Part shown: positions 17,550-24,175 of the stretch, one piece after another | Layout: each line of letters begins with the position of its first letter | How positions within the stretch are numbered: position 1 is the first letter of the stretch | DNA from: VXLM01 sp034421575 | Lineage (GTDB): Bacteria; Chloroflexota; Dehalococcoidia; Lucifugimonadales; VXLM01 | DNA length: 52,905 nt | NCBI GenBank assembly: GCA_034421575.1 | Contig: DAOUKG010000014.1 | Span: forward strand, 1-52,905 | Direction of reading: 5' to 3' | The notes under the pieces: generated by a model | Databases searched by the model: none | The model's input: only the letters and a program-made list of their open reading frames with translations | What the model was told of the DNA's origin: nothing | Made by a program: the position numbers and the translations under genes

Positions 17550-18647
17550 ATGAGAGCCGGCGAGCAGGCCATGACGGATAGCGAGACAGGACCGGGCAGC
17601 GGGCCGGCGCACAGCTCCTTTGGGGAGTTTCTGGCGGATCTGAGGAGCCTGTTTCCCCCCGCGCTGGTCGACGGATCCGGCTGGGAGCGGTTGTTGGCAC
17701 TGACGCATCAGCTTCCCGTTCACGTCATCGAAAACCGTTTCGGCTTTGAGTTTGCCCTCTCCGACCCCGACCCGGCGGCGGACTTCTGCGTGGTGCCTCC
17801 CCCCGGCTCCGGTCTCGCCGAGTTCTACGTCCGCCAGGGCGAGCTTTCCCCGTCGGAGTCGGCGGAGGCCGCGCTGGGGGCGTTTCTCGCCGAACAGGCG
17901 AAAGACCCGCAGGCGCTGCTCGCGGATGGCGGCGGCGGGGTAATCCTGGAATACGATCTGGCCGGGATTTCGACGGACCAGCCGGCCTCGCCCGGAATCT
18001 TCATAGTGCCCCGGGACATGGAGGACGAGTCCGGCAGGGAGAAGCTGTTCGGCGAACCTGAGCGTCTCGCAGCCGCTCTATGGTCCGTCGCCGGATGGAC
18101 GCCCGATGAGGCCATTCTGCGGCAGATGCAACGCATTTACCGGCTAATGCCGCCGATTGCTCCGGTCTCCCAGGCCGGCATTCTGCCGGGGCGAACGCAA
18201 CGGGCGGTCCGCCTCATCATAGGCGCGAAATCCAGCGAAGACGCAGCCGATATGCTGGCGCGGTTGGGATGGTCCGGCTCCCTGGCGGATGTCGCCGCCG
18301 TATGCGAGAGCATGGCAGAACTGGCGAGGCAGGGCGTCAGTCTGAGCGTCGACGTAACGGCGCAGGGGATTTCTCCCCGTCTTGGACTGGAGTTTCACCG
18401 GCCCGCAGCATGGCACGAACTGGACCACTCCGGGTGGAACCGGCTGATCGACCGGCTGGAGGAGAGGGGCTGGTGCCTACCGGAAAAGGCTCACGGGCTG
18501 AAGGCGTGGCCGCGGGTGGAGCAGGTCTTCGACGCGACCGGGGTATACCGGGTCCAGCAGAGCATCAACCACGTGAAGGTGGTCGTGGACCGCGGAACCA
18601 CCGCCGCCAAGGCCTACGCAGGCACGATCGTGCTGCAGGCAGCCTAG
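17550..18647 (+). CDS. unrecognised 365-residue protein of the NHLM/RiPP island
   Basis: I do not recognise this family. The protein is soluble, 365 residues, without signal peptide, membrane helix, P-loop, radical SAM cysteines or YcaO/LanM motifs. Visible features are an acidic N-terminal half, a segment GVILEYDLAGISTDQPASPG near residue 130, a mid part RAVRLIIGAKSSEDAADMLA, and a C-terminal half with LGLEFHRPAAWHELDHSGW and SINHVKVVVDRG. AGGAG six bases before the ATG supports the start; an internal ATG lies at 17571. It is the fourth gene of the export operon, 46 bp after the second ABC gene, and its stop overlaps by two bases the stop of the convergent fifth precursor. Position suggests a role in peptide maturation, recognition or immunity. 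That is inference. Confidence 0.85.
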   Translation: MRAGEQAMTDSETGPGSGPAHSSFGEFLADLRSLFPPALVDGSGWERLLALTHQLPVHVIENRFGFEFALSDPDPAADFCVVPPPGSGLAEFYVRQGELSPSESAEAALGAFLAEQAKDPQALLADGGGGVILEYDLAGISTDQPASPGIFIVPRDMEDESGREKLFGEPERLAAALWSVAGWTPDEAILRQMQRIYRLMPPIAPVSQAGILPGRTQRAVRLIIGAKSSEDAADMLARLGWSGSLADVAAVCESMAELARQGVSLSVDVTAQGISPRLGLEFHRPAAWHELDHSGWNRLIDRLEERGWCLPEKAHGLKAWPRVEQVFDATGVYRVQQSINHVKVVVDRGTTAAKAYAGTIVLQAA

Positions 18648-18900
18648 ACGTAGCCCCAGATAAACACCCCGCCGGAGACCTTCTCCATTTCGGCCTCCGT
18701 CAACCTGGGCGAGGGCGGCAGCACCAGGTGCGCTGTGGTAGCGCTGTCCTCGTGAACCACGACGTTGAACCCGTCCGGTATGGGCGTTCCGGTTTCGGAG
18801 GAGATGGCTGCTCTCGGATCGGCGATGAGGGAAGCGCGGAAATCACCGTCCTCCTCCGCCTTGCTCAGGTCTGGGCCTTCATTCCGGTTGCTGTGGTCAT
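18644..18900 (-). pseudogene. fifth NHLP RiPP precursor, leader frameshifted, core intact
   Basis: The ATG at 18900-18898 opens MTTATGMKAQT and hits TGA. Aligned with the sister genes, the segment between ATG AAG and CTG AGC is 8 nt instead of 9, so one base is missing. In the restored frame the product continues LSKAEEDGDF, then IPDGFNVVVHEDSATTAHLV and EMEKVSGG, and ends with the core VFIWGYV. No alternative start exists in that frame between the ATG and the shift. Unlike its sisters it lacks a clear Shine-Dalgarno, which favours real decay over a sequencing error. The stop TAG overlaps the stop of the convergent 365-residue gene. Confidence 0.85.
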
Positions 18901-18932
18901 GTCGCTTCCAGCCCTGAATTTCGATGTCTGCG

Positions 18933-19187
18933 TTACCAAATAATCATCGCAATGCCGCCGGTCGCCTTCTCCAACTCGGCGTCCGTGAGTTGCGGCGAGG
19001 GCGGCAGCACCAGGTGCGCTGTGGTGGCGCTGTCCTCGTGAACCACGACGTCGAAGCCGTCCGGTATGGTCGCCCCGGTTTCGGAGGAGATGACCGCCTT
19101 CGGGTCCGCGATGAGGCGTGCGCGGAAATCGCCATCCTCGTCTGCCCTGCTGAGAATCCGCTCCTTCATTTCGGTTGCCGTCGTCAT
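18933..19187 (-). CDS. NHLP-type RiPP precursor, core IAMIIW
   Basis: An 84-residue precursor of the nitrile-hydratase-like leader peptide (NHLP/proteusin) family. The leader opens MTTATEMKERILSRADEDGD and contains IADPKAVISSETGATIPDGF and VVVHEDSATTAHLVLPPSP. It ends ELEKATGG, and the core after Gly-Gly is only IAMIIW, unusually short and very hydrophobic. The start is the ATG at 19187, preceded by AAGGAG; a longer upstream frame has no matching leader sequence. It is the fourth of five tandem copies transcribed toward the export operon. Cleavage after Gly-Gly by the C39 exporter is the expected fate. Confidence 0.9.
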   Translation of the reverse strand: MTTATEMKERILSRADEDGDFRARLIADPKAVISSETGATIPDGFDVVVHEDSATTAHLVLPPSPQLTDAELEKATGGIAMIIW

Positions 19188-19248
19188 GGCTCTACTCCTT
19201 CCTGGTACGGACTTTGTCTTGGATTTCCGTGTCCGATAAGTGACTGCG

Positions 19249-19509
19249 TTACCAATAATATCCCTTATGCGAACCACCGCCGGCGACGGCTTCCATTTCG
19301 GCCTCCGTCAACTCCGGCGAAGGCGGCAGCACCAAGTGCGCAGTGGTGGCGCTGTCCTCGTGAACCACGACGTCGAAGCCGTCCGGTATGGTCGTTCCGA
19401 CCTCGGACGAGATTGCCGCCTTCGGGTCCGCGATGAGGCGGGCGCGGAAATCGCTATCCTCGGCGGCCCGGCTCAGAATCCGCTCCTTCATTTCGGTTGC
19501 AGCCGTCAT
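19249..19509 (-). CDS. NHLP-type RiPP precursor, core GSHKGYYW
   Basis: An 86-residue member of the same precursor family. The leader MTAATEMKERILSRAAEDSD to EMEAVAGG is nearly identical to the sister copies; the core after Gly-Gly is GSHKGYYW (one further Gly could belong to the cut site). AGGAGGAATAT is placed well before the ATG at 19509, the strongest Shine-Dalgarno of the set. The stop context TTGGTAACGCAG is shared with the neighbouring copy at 18933, showing that the duplicated unit includes sequence after the gene. Confidence 0.91.
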   Translation of the reverse strand: MTAATEMKERILSRAAEDSDFRARLIADPKAAISSEVGTTIPDGFDVVVHEDSATTAHLVLPPSPELTEAEMEAVAGGGSHKGYYW

Positions 19510-19606
19510 AATATTCCTCCTACTTCGGCTCAAACAGAAGCTGCAACAAGCCAGAGCGCCCAAAACAGCCGGGCTGAACGCCGCTGACAGGGCTTATGGA
19601 AATTAC

Positions 19607-19873
19607 TTATCCTGGAACATAGAACGGACCCCAGTTGGCGGCTTCGGCTACCGTCTCCAACTCGCCCTCGCTGAGCCGCGGCGAGAGCGGCAGAACCAGA
19701 TGAGCGGTGGTGGCGCTGTCCTCGTGCACTGCCACGTCGAAGCCATCCGGTATGGTGGCTCCGATTTCGGAGGAGATGGCGACCTTGGGATCGGCGATGA
19801 GGTGGGCGCGGAAATCGCCGTCCCCCGCGGCCCGGTCCAGAATCCGATCCCGCATCTCAGTTGCCGTCGTCAT
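19607..19873 (-). CDS. NHLP-type RiPP precursor lacking Gly-Gly, core ANWGPFYVPG
   Basis: An 88-residue precursor with the conserved leader (MTTATEMRDRILDRAAGDGD, then IADPKVAISSEIGATIPDGF and VAVHEDSATTAHLVLPLSP). At the position where the sisters have Gly-Gly it reads GELETVAEA, followed by ANWGPFYVPG. It is the only copy without the double glycine and has the longest core and two prolines. Either the C39 peptidase accepts Glu-Ala or another protease acts, or this copy is not matured. The ATG at 19873 is preceded by AGAGG. The spacer before it shares a cagcggc-containing segment with the next spacer. Confidence 0.88.
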   Translation of the reverse strand: MTTATEMRDRILDRAAGDGDFRAHLIADPKVAISSEIGATIPDGFDVAVHEDSATTAHLVLPLSPRLSEGELETVAEAANWGPFYVPG

Positions 19874-19941
19874 GGTTCTGCCTCTTTCGCTGCTGCTGCG
19901 AACTGACTGGCGCCTGTAAAGCCGCTGCCAGGCTTACCGTC

Positions 19942-20199
19942 CTAACCCCACAACCCCGTATGGTGACCGCCGGCTACGGCTTCCAACTCGGCGTCCGTCA
20001 GCGCCGGCGAGGGCGGCAGCACCAGGTGGGCCGTGGTGGCGCTGTCTTCGTGCACCGCCACGTCGAAGCCGTCCGGTATGGCGGCCCCGATTTCGGCCGA
20101 GATGGCCGTCTTCGGGTCGGCGATGAGGCGGGCGCGGAAATCGCCGTCCTCTTCGGCCTTGCTCAGAATCCGATCTTTCATTTCGGTAGCCGTTGTCAT
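19942..20199 (-). CDS. NHLP-type RiPP precursor, first of the array, core HHTGLWG
   Basis: An 85-residue precursor starting at ATG 20199, preceded by GGGAGG. The leader MTTATEMKDRILSKAEEDGD to ELEAVAGG is followed by HHTGLWG, with two adjacent histidines and a WG end. An in-frame upstream extension to 20340 runs through the promoter region and does not resemble the family, so it is rejected as the start. This is the promoter-proximal gene of the five-gene array, downstream of a TATAAG -10 and the TCAC repeats. Gly-Gly makes it a good substrate for the C39 exporter. Confidence 0.92.
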   Translation of the reverse strand: MTTATEMKDRILSKAEEDGDFRARLIADPKTAISAEIGAAIPDGFDVAVHEDSATTAHLVLPPSPALTDAELEAVAGGHHTGLWG

Positions 20200-20250
20200 G
20201 AGTTTCCTCCCTCTATCACTCAAAATTTCGATATGAGACAAGGTACAATC

Positions 20251-20279
20251 CTTATACACTCTACCACGCATGTATGATT
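20251..20279 (-). promoter_or_regulatory. probable activator-dependent promoter of the precursor array
   Basis: On the minus strand, TATAAG (20256-20251) is a good -10. The hexamer 17 bp upstream is AATCAT (20279-20274), a poor -35, which is also the last member of the TCAC-type repeat series. An activator bound there could replace the -35 contact, as PhoB does at its promoters. The start of transcription would be near 20244, leaving a leader of about 45 nt. Confidence 0.55.
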
Positions 20280-20320
20280 TTACTGTGACTTTTCGGCGCT
20301 TTTGTCGTGACCTGTTGTGA
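20274..20320 (-). promoter_or_regulatory. TCAC direct-repeat operator, precursor/methyltransferase copy
   Basis: Read on the minus strand, TCAC begins at 20320, 20310 and 20288 and TCAT at 20277: spacings 10, 22 and 11, exactly as at 11281-11327. The flanking CGGGGCAATTATG (20350-20338) and GAATCACAA are also conserved at the same distances. The element serves divergent genes here too: methyltransferase on the plus strand and the precursor array on the minus strand. Confidence 0.78.
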
Positions 20321-20343
20321 TTCTCCATCGAAGCTGGCATAAT
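20315..20343 (+). promoter_or_regulatory. methyltransferase promoter
   Basis: -35 TTGTGA (20315-20320), 17-bp spacer, -10 CATAAT (20338-20343). Hexamers and spacing match the kinase-regulator promoter at 11258-11286. Transcription would start near 20350, about 60 nt before the coding sequence. Confidence 0.7.
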
Positions 20344-20410
20344 TGCCCCGGCTAGCGCCGAACCCTAAGACCTTTGAGGACAGTCTCCGTGGTCGCACCG
20401 AGGTGATGAA

Positions 20411-21118
20411 TTGGACCTACCGATGCCTGAGAATGATGCCGCCCCTGGTGACGAGATCTACGGCGAGCGCTATGTTCGGCCGTATGCGGCCCTCTACACC
20501 GATCACCCGCTGTGGGAGCCGAAACTGCGATGCAACGTAGTGCTGCTGAGCAGGCTGTTGAAGCCACTGGGCAATTGGCTTGACACCTGTTGCGGGCAGG
20601 GGTGGCACCTGGCCCAATTCCCCGGCCACCAGCGGATGGGCATCGACAGGAGCGCGGCCCAACTGGAGCAGGCCCGCCTCCACAACCCCGGCGTCCCCTT
20701 CATCCAGGCGGACATCACCGAGTACGAAGTACCCGAGGGGCAACGCTTCGACCTGGTCAGCAATTTCTGGAGCGCCTATTCCTACCTGAACGACGAGGAC
20801 GCCATTCGCAAGCTTGTGGAGAAGCTGGTCCGCTGGACGGCGCCGGGTGGCGCCCTCTACCTGGAGCTGACCGTGCCGGAACTGTTGGAGGACTTCAACG
20901 ACAGCGAGTTCGCGGCGGAAACGGGTGCCAAGGTCTCCCTGCGGTCACCCGACGGAGTCCGCTGGGACTACCATGACGCCGGTGGGCTTCACCGGATGAT
21001 GAGCCCGCCGCTGGAGTTCTTTACCGACATCATCGCGCCGCATTTCGCCGGAACAGACCATTCGACAGTAGTTCGCGCAGTACGCCAGTTCGTTGCCTGG
21101 GGTAAGCGGCCCGATTGA
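20411..21118 (+). CDS. class I SAM-dependent methyltransferase of the RiPP island
   Basis: A 235-residue soluble protein with a Rossmann methyltransferase fold: motif I LDTCCGQGWH near residues 57-66, acidic residue after strand 2 in MGIDRSAAQL, FIQADITEY near residue 97, and FDLVSNFWSAYSYL as the motif IV/post-I region. The TTG start is favoured because GAGGTGAT, a long match to the anti-Shine-Dalgarno, stands five bases before it; an ATG lies at 20423. It is transcribed away from the precursor array from the shared bidirectional element. It may methylate the exported peptides, but a small-molecule or unrelated substrate cannot be excluded. Confidence 0.85.
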   Translation: MDLPMPENDAAPGDEIYGERYVRPYAALYTDHPLWEPKLRCNVVLLSRLLKPLGNWLDTCCGQGWHLAQFPGHQRMGIDRSAAQLEQARLHNPGVPFIQADITEYEVPEGQRFDLVSNFWSAYSYLNDEDAIRKLVEKLVRWTAPGGALYLELTVPELLEDFNDSEFAAETGAKVSLRSPDGVRWDYHDAGGLHRMMSPPLEFFTDIIAPHFAGTDHSTVVRAVRQFVAWGKRPD

Positions 21119-22131
21119 CCGAGCGTCCCTCGACGGGCGGCAAAGTGGTGAACTCGTGGCTACAGGTGCCCCCGGACGGTCCGGCCTGACGCTTGTGAGA
21201 GCGGCCAGGGCCGAGGGTTTCCACCATGACGTACCGATTTGCGAACTCCGCCGTTCAAGGCGACCTCAGCGAAGTTCGCTCCGTATTCTGATGTGGAATG
21301 AAATGTGGTATACACCCTGACTTCATCCTCTCTTTGTAGCTAGATGCGAATCCCCGCTTCGGACTGCGCTGCGTTCTGCATGACAGGATGATGTGAGGGT
21401 GCTGGGGAAGGTGAAGGCCCTTCTATCCGAGGATTTTTTTGAAAATTTGTTGCATGGTGTTGCATTCTGTTGCATTTTTCTCGTTATGGTAAAGTTCACG
21501 ACTTCGCCGGGGCACTTGGCACAGGGTGAGATGAAGAAGGGGAAGAACCTACCTCTCCGAGATTTTCCTTTGTTGAGTATGTGCCATTCCTTCATTTCGT
21601 TAGAGTAGCCGATGAAGTGCAGTATCGTACATGCGTTCTTGTTTGTCAAATTTGGGAAGCGCGCGGATGGAAGGGGGAAGTGAAGCTACACAGTTGAGTC
21701 AACGGGGATGGATAACCGCGAGGAGGCTGTCTCAGATGTAGTCAGCTTCTCTTTCAGAGAGTTGTGGATTCCCGCTTTCGGAGACCTTTGCATAACTCAC
21801 CGTGCGGGAAGATCACTGTGCGGGAAGATCACTGTGCGGGAAGACCTTGGCATGAAACACCAATGCTACCCCTCTGGACTCCGGCCCCGTATCGGGGTAC
21901 GGGGCAAGCTCTTCGCCGGAGTGACGATTGCTGGTGTTCCTATCAACTCTACATGCGATTGCCCTGCCCCGTATCGTGGTGCAGGGTGACGTTCCTTCGC
22001 CGGTATGACGGTCAGTCCAGGGTTTCCGTGGAAAGAGACTGTAGCGCGGCAGGTATGGCACAATGGCGGGAACGCAACGATAGAGGTGCACTCTGCGTAC
22101 ATTCGCCCTTCTCGGATATCGCATTCTCCTG
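21119..22131. other. gene-free right border of the RiPP island
   Basis: About 1 kb without a supported gene. It contains a gcgaatccccgcttcgg / gcagaacg-type repeat (21345-21385), a copy of a triple TTGCAT element (21450-21500) related to the GTGGCAT repeats at 45.65 and 45.85 kb, a short tandem repeat at 21802-21846, and two cccgtatcg-type palindromes (21885-21990). An AT-rich pocket lies at 21420-21500. Confidence 0.6.
21802..21846. repeat. 16-bp tandem repeat, 2.8 copies
   Basis: The unit gtgcgggaagatcact is present at 21802-21817 and 21818-21833, with a partial third copy to 21846. No function is evident. Confidence 0.8.
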
Positions 22132-22977
22132 GTGGTCGTGCTGGTATCGTTATTCAGCTATGCGGCCCTCGACCAGTCGGTCCTCCGCGCCCTCTATGAT
22201 TTCGTAACGCGGCTTCAGACGACCCTTTCGAGCTACTTCGACTTCCTCACCAGCTTCTGGGAGGACGGCGAGGAGTTGGCGTTAGTCGCCAACGCCTACT
22301 GGCAGTCGCTGTTGCTGCTATTGAGCGCCGTGGTCCTGGGATCGTGCGTCGGTCTCGCGCTCGGCATGGTGGCGGGTCTCTGGCCGGGGTCGAGGGTGAG
22401 CGGGATCGCATCGGCGCTCAGCTTCGTGGGAGTGCTGACGCCAAGCTTTCTCCTGGCGCTGCTCATACTGCTGCTGTTCGTGAGGTACATCAACCCGGCG
22501 TTCGGGATCAAGTTCGTCCTGGTCAGCCCACTGGTGGACGTGTTCGACCCGAGGAGGCTGATACCCCCCGCACTGGTGCTGTCGGTCCGCCCGATGGCGT
22601 TCGTGGCGCAAGTGACGATCTCGTCGCTGCAGGACGTGATTCGGACGGACTATGTCCGAACTGCGCACGCGAAGGGCCTGCTGTCATGGACGGTGCTGTT
22701 TCGCCACATCATGCGGAACATCTCGACGCCCGTCCTGACGGCGGTGAACTCATCGTTCTTCTTCTCGCTCAGCAGCATCCTGGTCGTGGAGTGGTACTTC
22801 TCCTGGGGTGGGATAGGCTTTCGTCTGCTCGAAGCGGTGGGCAGCAGGGACGCGGCCCTGGCCAGCTACCTGCTGATGACCATCGGCGTCACGCTCCTGC
22901 TCATCAACACGTTCATCAAGATAGTCATTCAGCGGTTTGACCGTCGGCTGGAACGCGTTGAATCGACGGTCTCGTGA
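22132..22977 (+). CDS. orphan ABC permease, DppB/OppB type
   Basis: A membrane protein of 281 residues from the GTG, in the BPD_transp_1 family: several hydrophobic helices and the EAA loop YVRTAHAKGLLSWTVLFRH near residue 183. The frame continues upstream to a CTG at 22093 preceded by GAGGTG; that start would add RTFALLGYRILLV and give the complete first helix typical of the family, so the real start may be there. The second permease follows 60 bp later, but no binding protein or ATPase is encoded nearby. It may share ATPases with another importer such as the one at 6063-8242. Confidence 0.85.
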   Translation: MVVLVSLFSYAALDQSVLRALYDFVTRLQTTLSSYFDFLTSFWEDGEELALVANAYWQSLLLLLSAVVLGSCVGLALGMVAGLWPGSRVSGIASALSFVGVLTPSFLLALLILLLFVRYINPAFGIKFVLVSPLVDVFDPRRLIPPALVLSVRPMAFVAQVTISSLQDVIRTDYVRTAHAKGLLSWTVLFRHIMRNISTPVLTAVNSSFFFSLSSILVVEWYFSWGGIGFRLLEAVGSRDAALASYLLMTIGVTLLLINTFIKIVIQRFDRRLERVESTVS

Positions 22978-23038
22978 GGTCTTCTGATGAGGTCTGACAG
23001 GTTGTGAACAATTCAAGCTTTGGAAATAGCGCTTCGTC

Positions 23039-24163
23039 ATGCCGCCTGACGTCGTAGAAACGGGCGCTGCGATCTGGTGGCTGCGTTACGGCTGGATCAT
23101 GGCGGGCGGACTCGTGCTGCTGTTGTTGGCGAGCATGACAGTGCGCCGCTGGGGCGTGCGAGCGCTCGGCGTGTCGTTGCAGCCGGTCGAGGCGCAGGAG
23201 CAGCTGTCGCCGGGACGCCGCGCGTGGGACAGATTCGCGAGGAATTCGCTGCGCTACCTTTCCAATACGTCGCTGGTCGTGGGAACCATCGCGGTGGCGG
23301 TGCTCTTCGTCGCGACCTTCTGGCCGGGAGCGCTGTCACCCTACGAACCGGATGAGCGAGGCCGTCGTCTCCAGTACATCAACGGAGAGGTGAGAGCGGC
23401 GCCTTTTCCTCCCAGCACGCCCTACCCTCTCGGCACCGACCTCGACGGGCGGGACATGCTGAGCCGGATCATGCACGGCACGAAGTCGACGATGACGCTC
23501 ATCCTGTCGGTCGCCCTGATGCGGCTCGGAATCGGGGCAACGCTTGGACTGATTGCAGGTTGGAGAGGCGGAGCGACGGGCCAGCAGATCCTTTCGTTTG
23601 CGGCAGTATCGTCGTCGATTCCGAGTCTGCTGTTCGCGTTCATATTCATACTTGCCATTGGTCCTCAGATCGGATTCGGCGTGTTTCTCCTGGGGCTTGG
23701 GCTGACGGGTTGGGCGGAGCTCACGAATGTGGTAAACGGAGCGGTGAGGGCGGCACGGACACAGCCGTATATCGAGGGCGCCATGGCGCTGGGGTCTTCG
23801 ACACCCCAGCTATTCCGGCGACACCTGTTTCCCGCCATCATGCCGCAGCTTCTACCGGCGATTGCGCTCGAAATCAGCGCGGTAATACTCATGCTGGGAG
23901 AACTGGGGTTCCTGGGGGTGCTCCTCGGCGAGCGATACATTGAAATCTCGATACAGATGGAGAGGGCCTCCGTCAGGATGCCGGCGACGCCGGAATGGGC
24001 GGCGATGCTGTCGGGAGCGCGGCTAGCGATATTCCAGTGGCCGTGGCTGTCGCTGGGACCCGCCCTCGCATTTCTTTTTGCTATACTTGGCTTCAATTTG
24101 CTGGCGAGCGGTCTCCGGACCTGGTTCGATCCGTACCGGTCGCGTCTATTCGGCGTAAAGTGA
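23039..24163 (+). CDS. orphan ABC permease, DppC/OppC type
   Basis: A 374-residue permease. It has an extra N-terminal helix (residues 20-40, GWIMAGGLVLLLLASMTV) before the usual DppC layout: second helix near 80, TPYPLGTDLDGRDMLSRI near residue 130, membrane helices, EAA loop IEGAMALGSSTPQLFRRHLFP near residue 240, and a C-terminal NLLASGLRTWFDPYR. It pairs with the permease just upstream. It ends 12 bp before a glycosidase-like gene with a shared reading direction, linking transport with that family a second time in this window. Confidence 0.88.
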   Translation: MPPDVVETGAAIWWLRYGWIMAGGLVLLLLASMTVRRWGVRALGVSLQPVEAQEQLSPGRRAWDRFARNSLRYLSNTSLVVGTIAVAVLFVATFWPGALSPYEPDERGRRLQYINGEVRAAPFPPSTPYPLGTDLDGRDMLSRIMHGTKSTMTLILSVALMRLGIGATLGLIAGWRGGATGQQILSFAAVSSSIPSLLFAFIFILAIGPQIGFGVFLLGLGLTGWAELTNVVNGAVRAARTQPYIEGAMALGSSTPQLFRRHLFPAIMPQLLPAIALEISAVILMLGELGFLGVLLGERYIEISIQMERASVRMPATPEWAAMLSGARLAIFQWPWLSLGPALAFLFAILGFNLLASGLRTWFDPYRSRLFGVK

Positions 24164-24175
24164 TTGGAGGAAGGC

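Noticed and set aside
20200..20340. N-terminal extension of the first precursor (start at 20340)
   Set aside because: The extension crosses the shared control element, and the sister genes all start at MTTATEM/MTAATEM with a ribosome site.
21323..21649. 108-codon minus-strand frame in the right border of the island
   Set aside because: It runs across dispersed repeats (its parts recur as repeat translations) and has no ribosome site.
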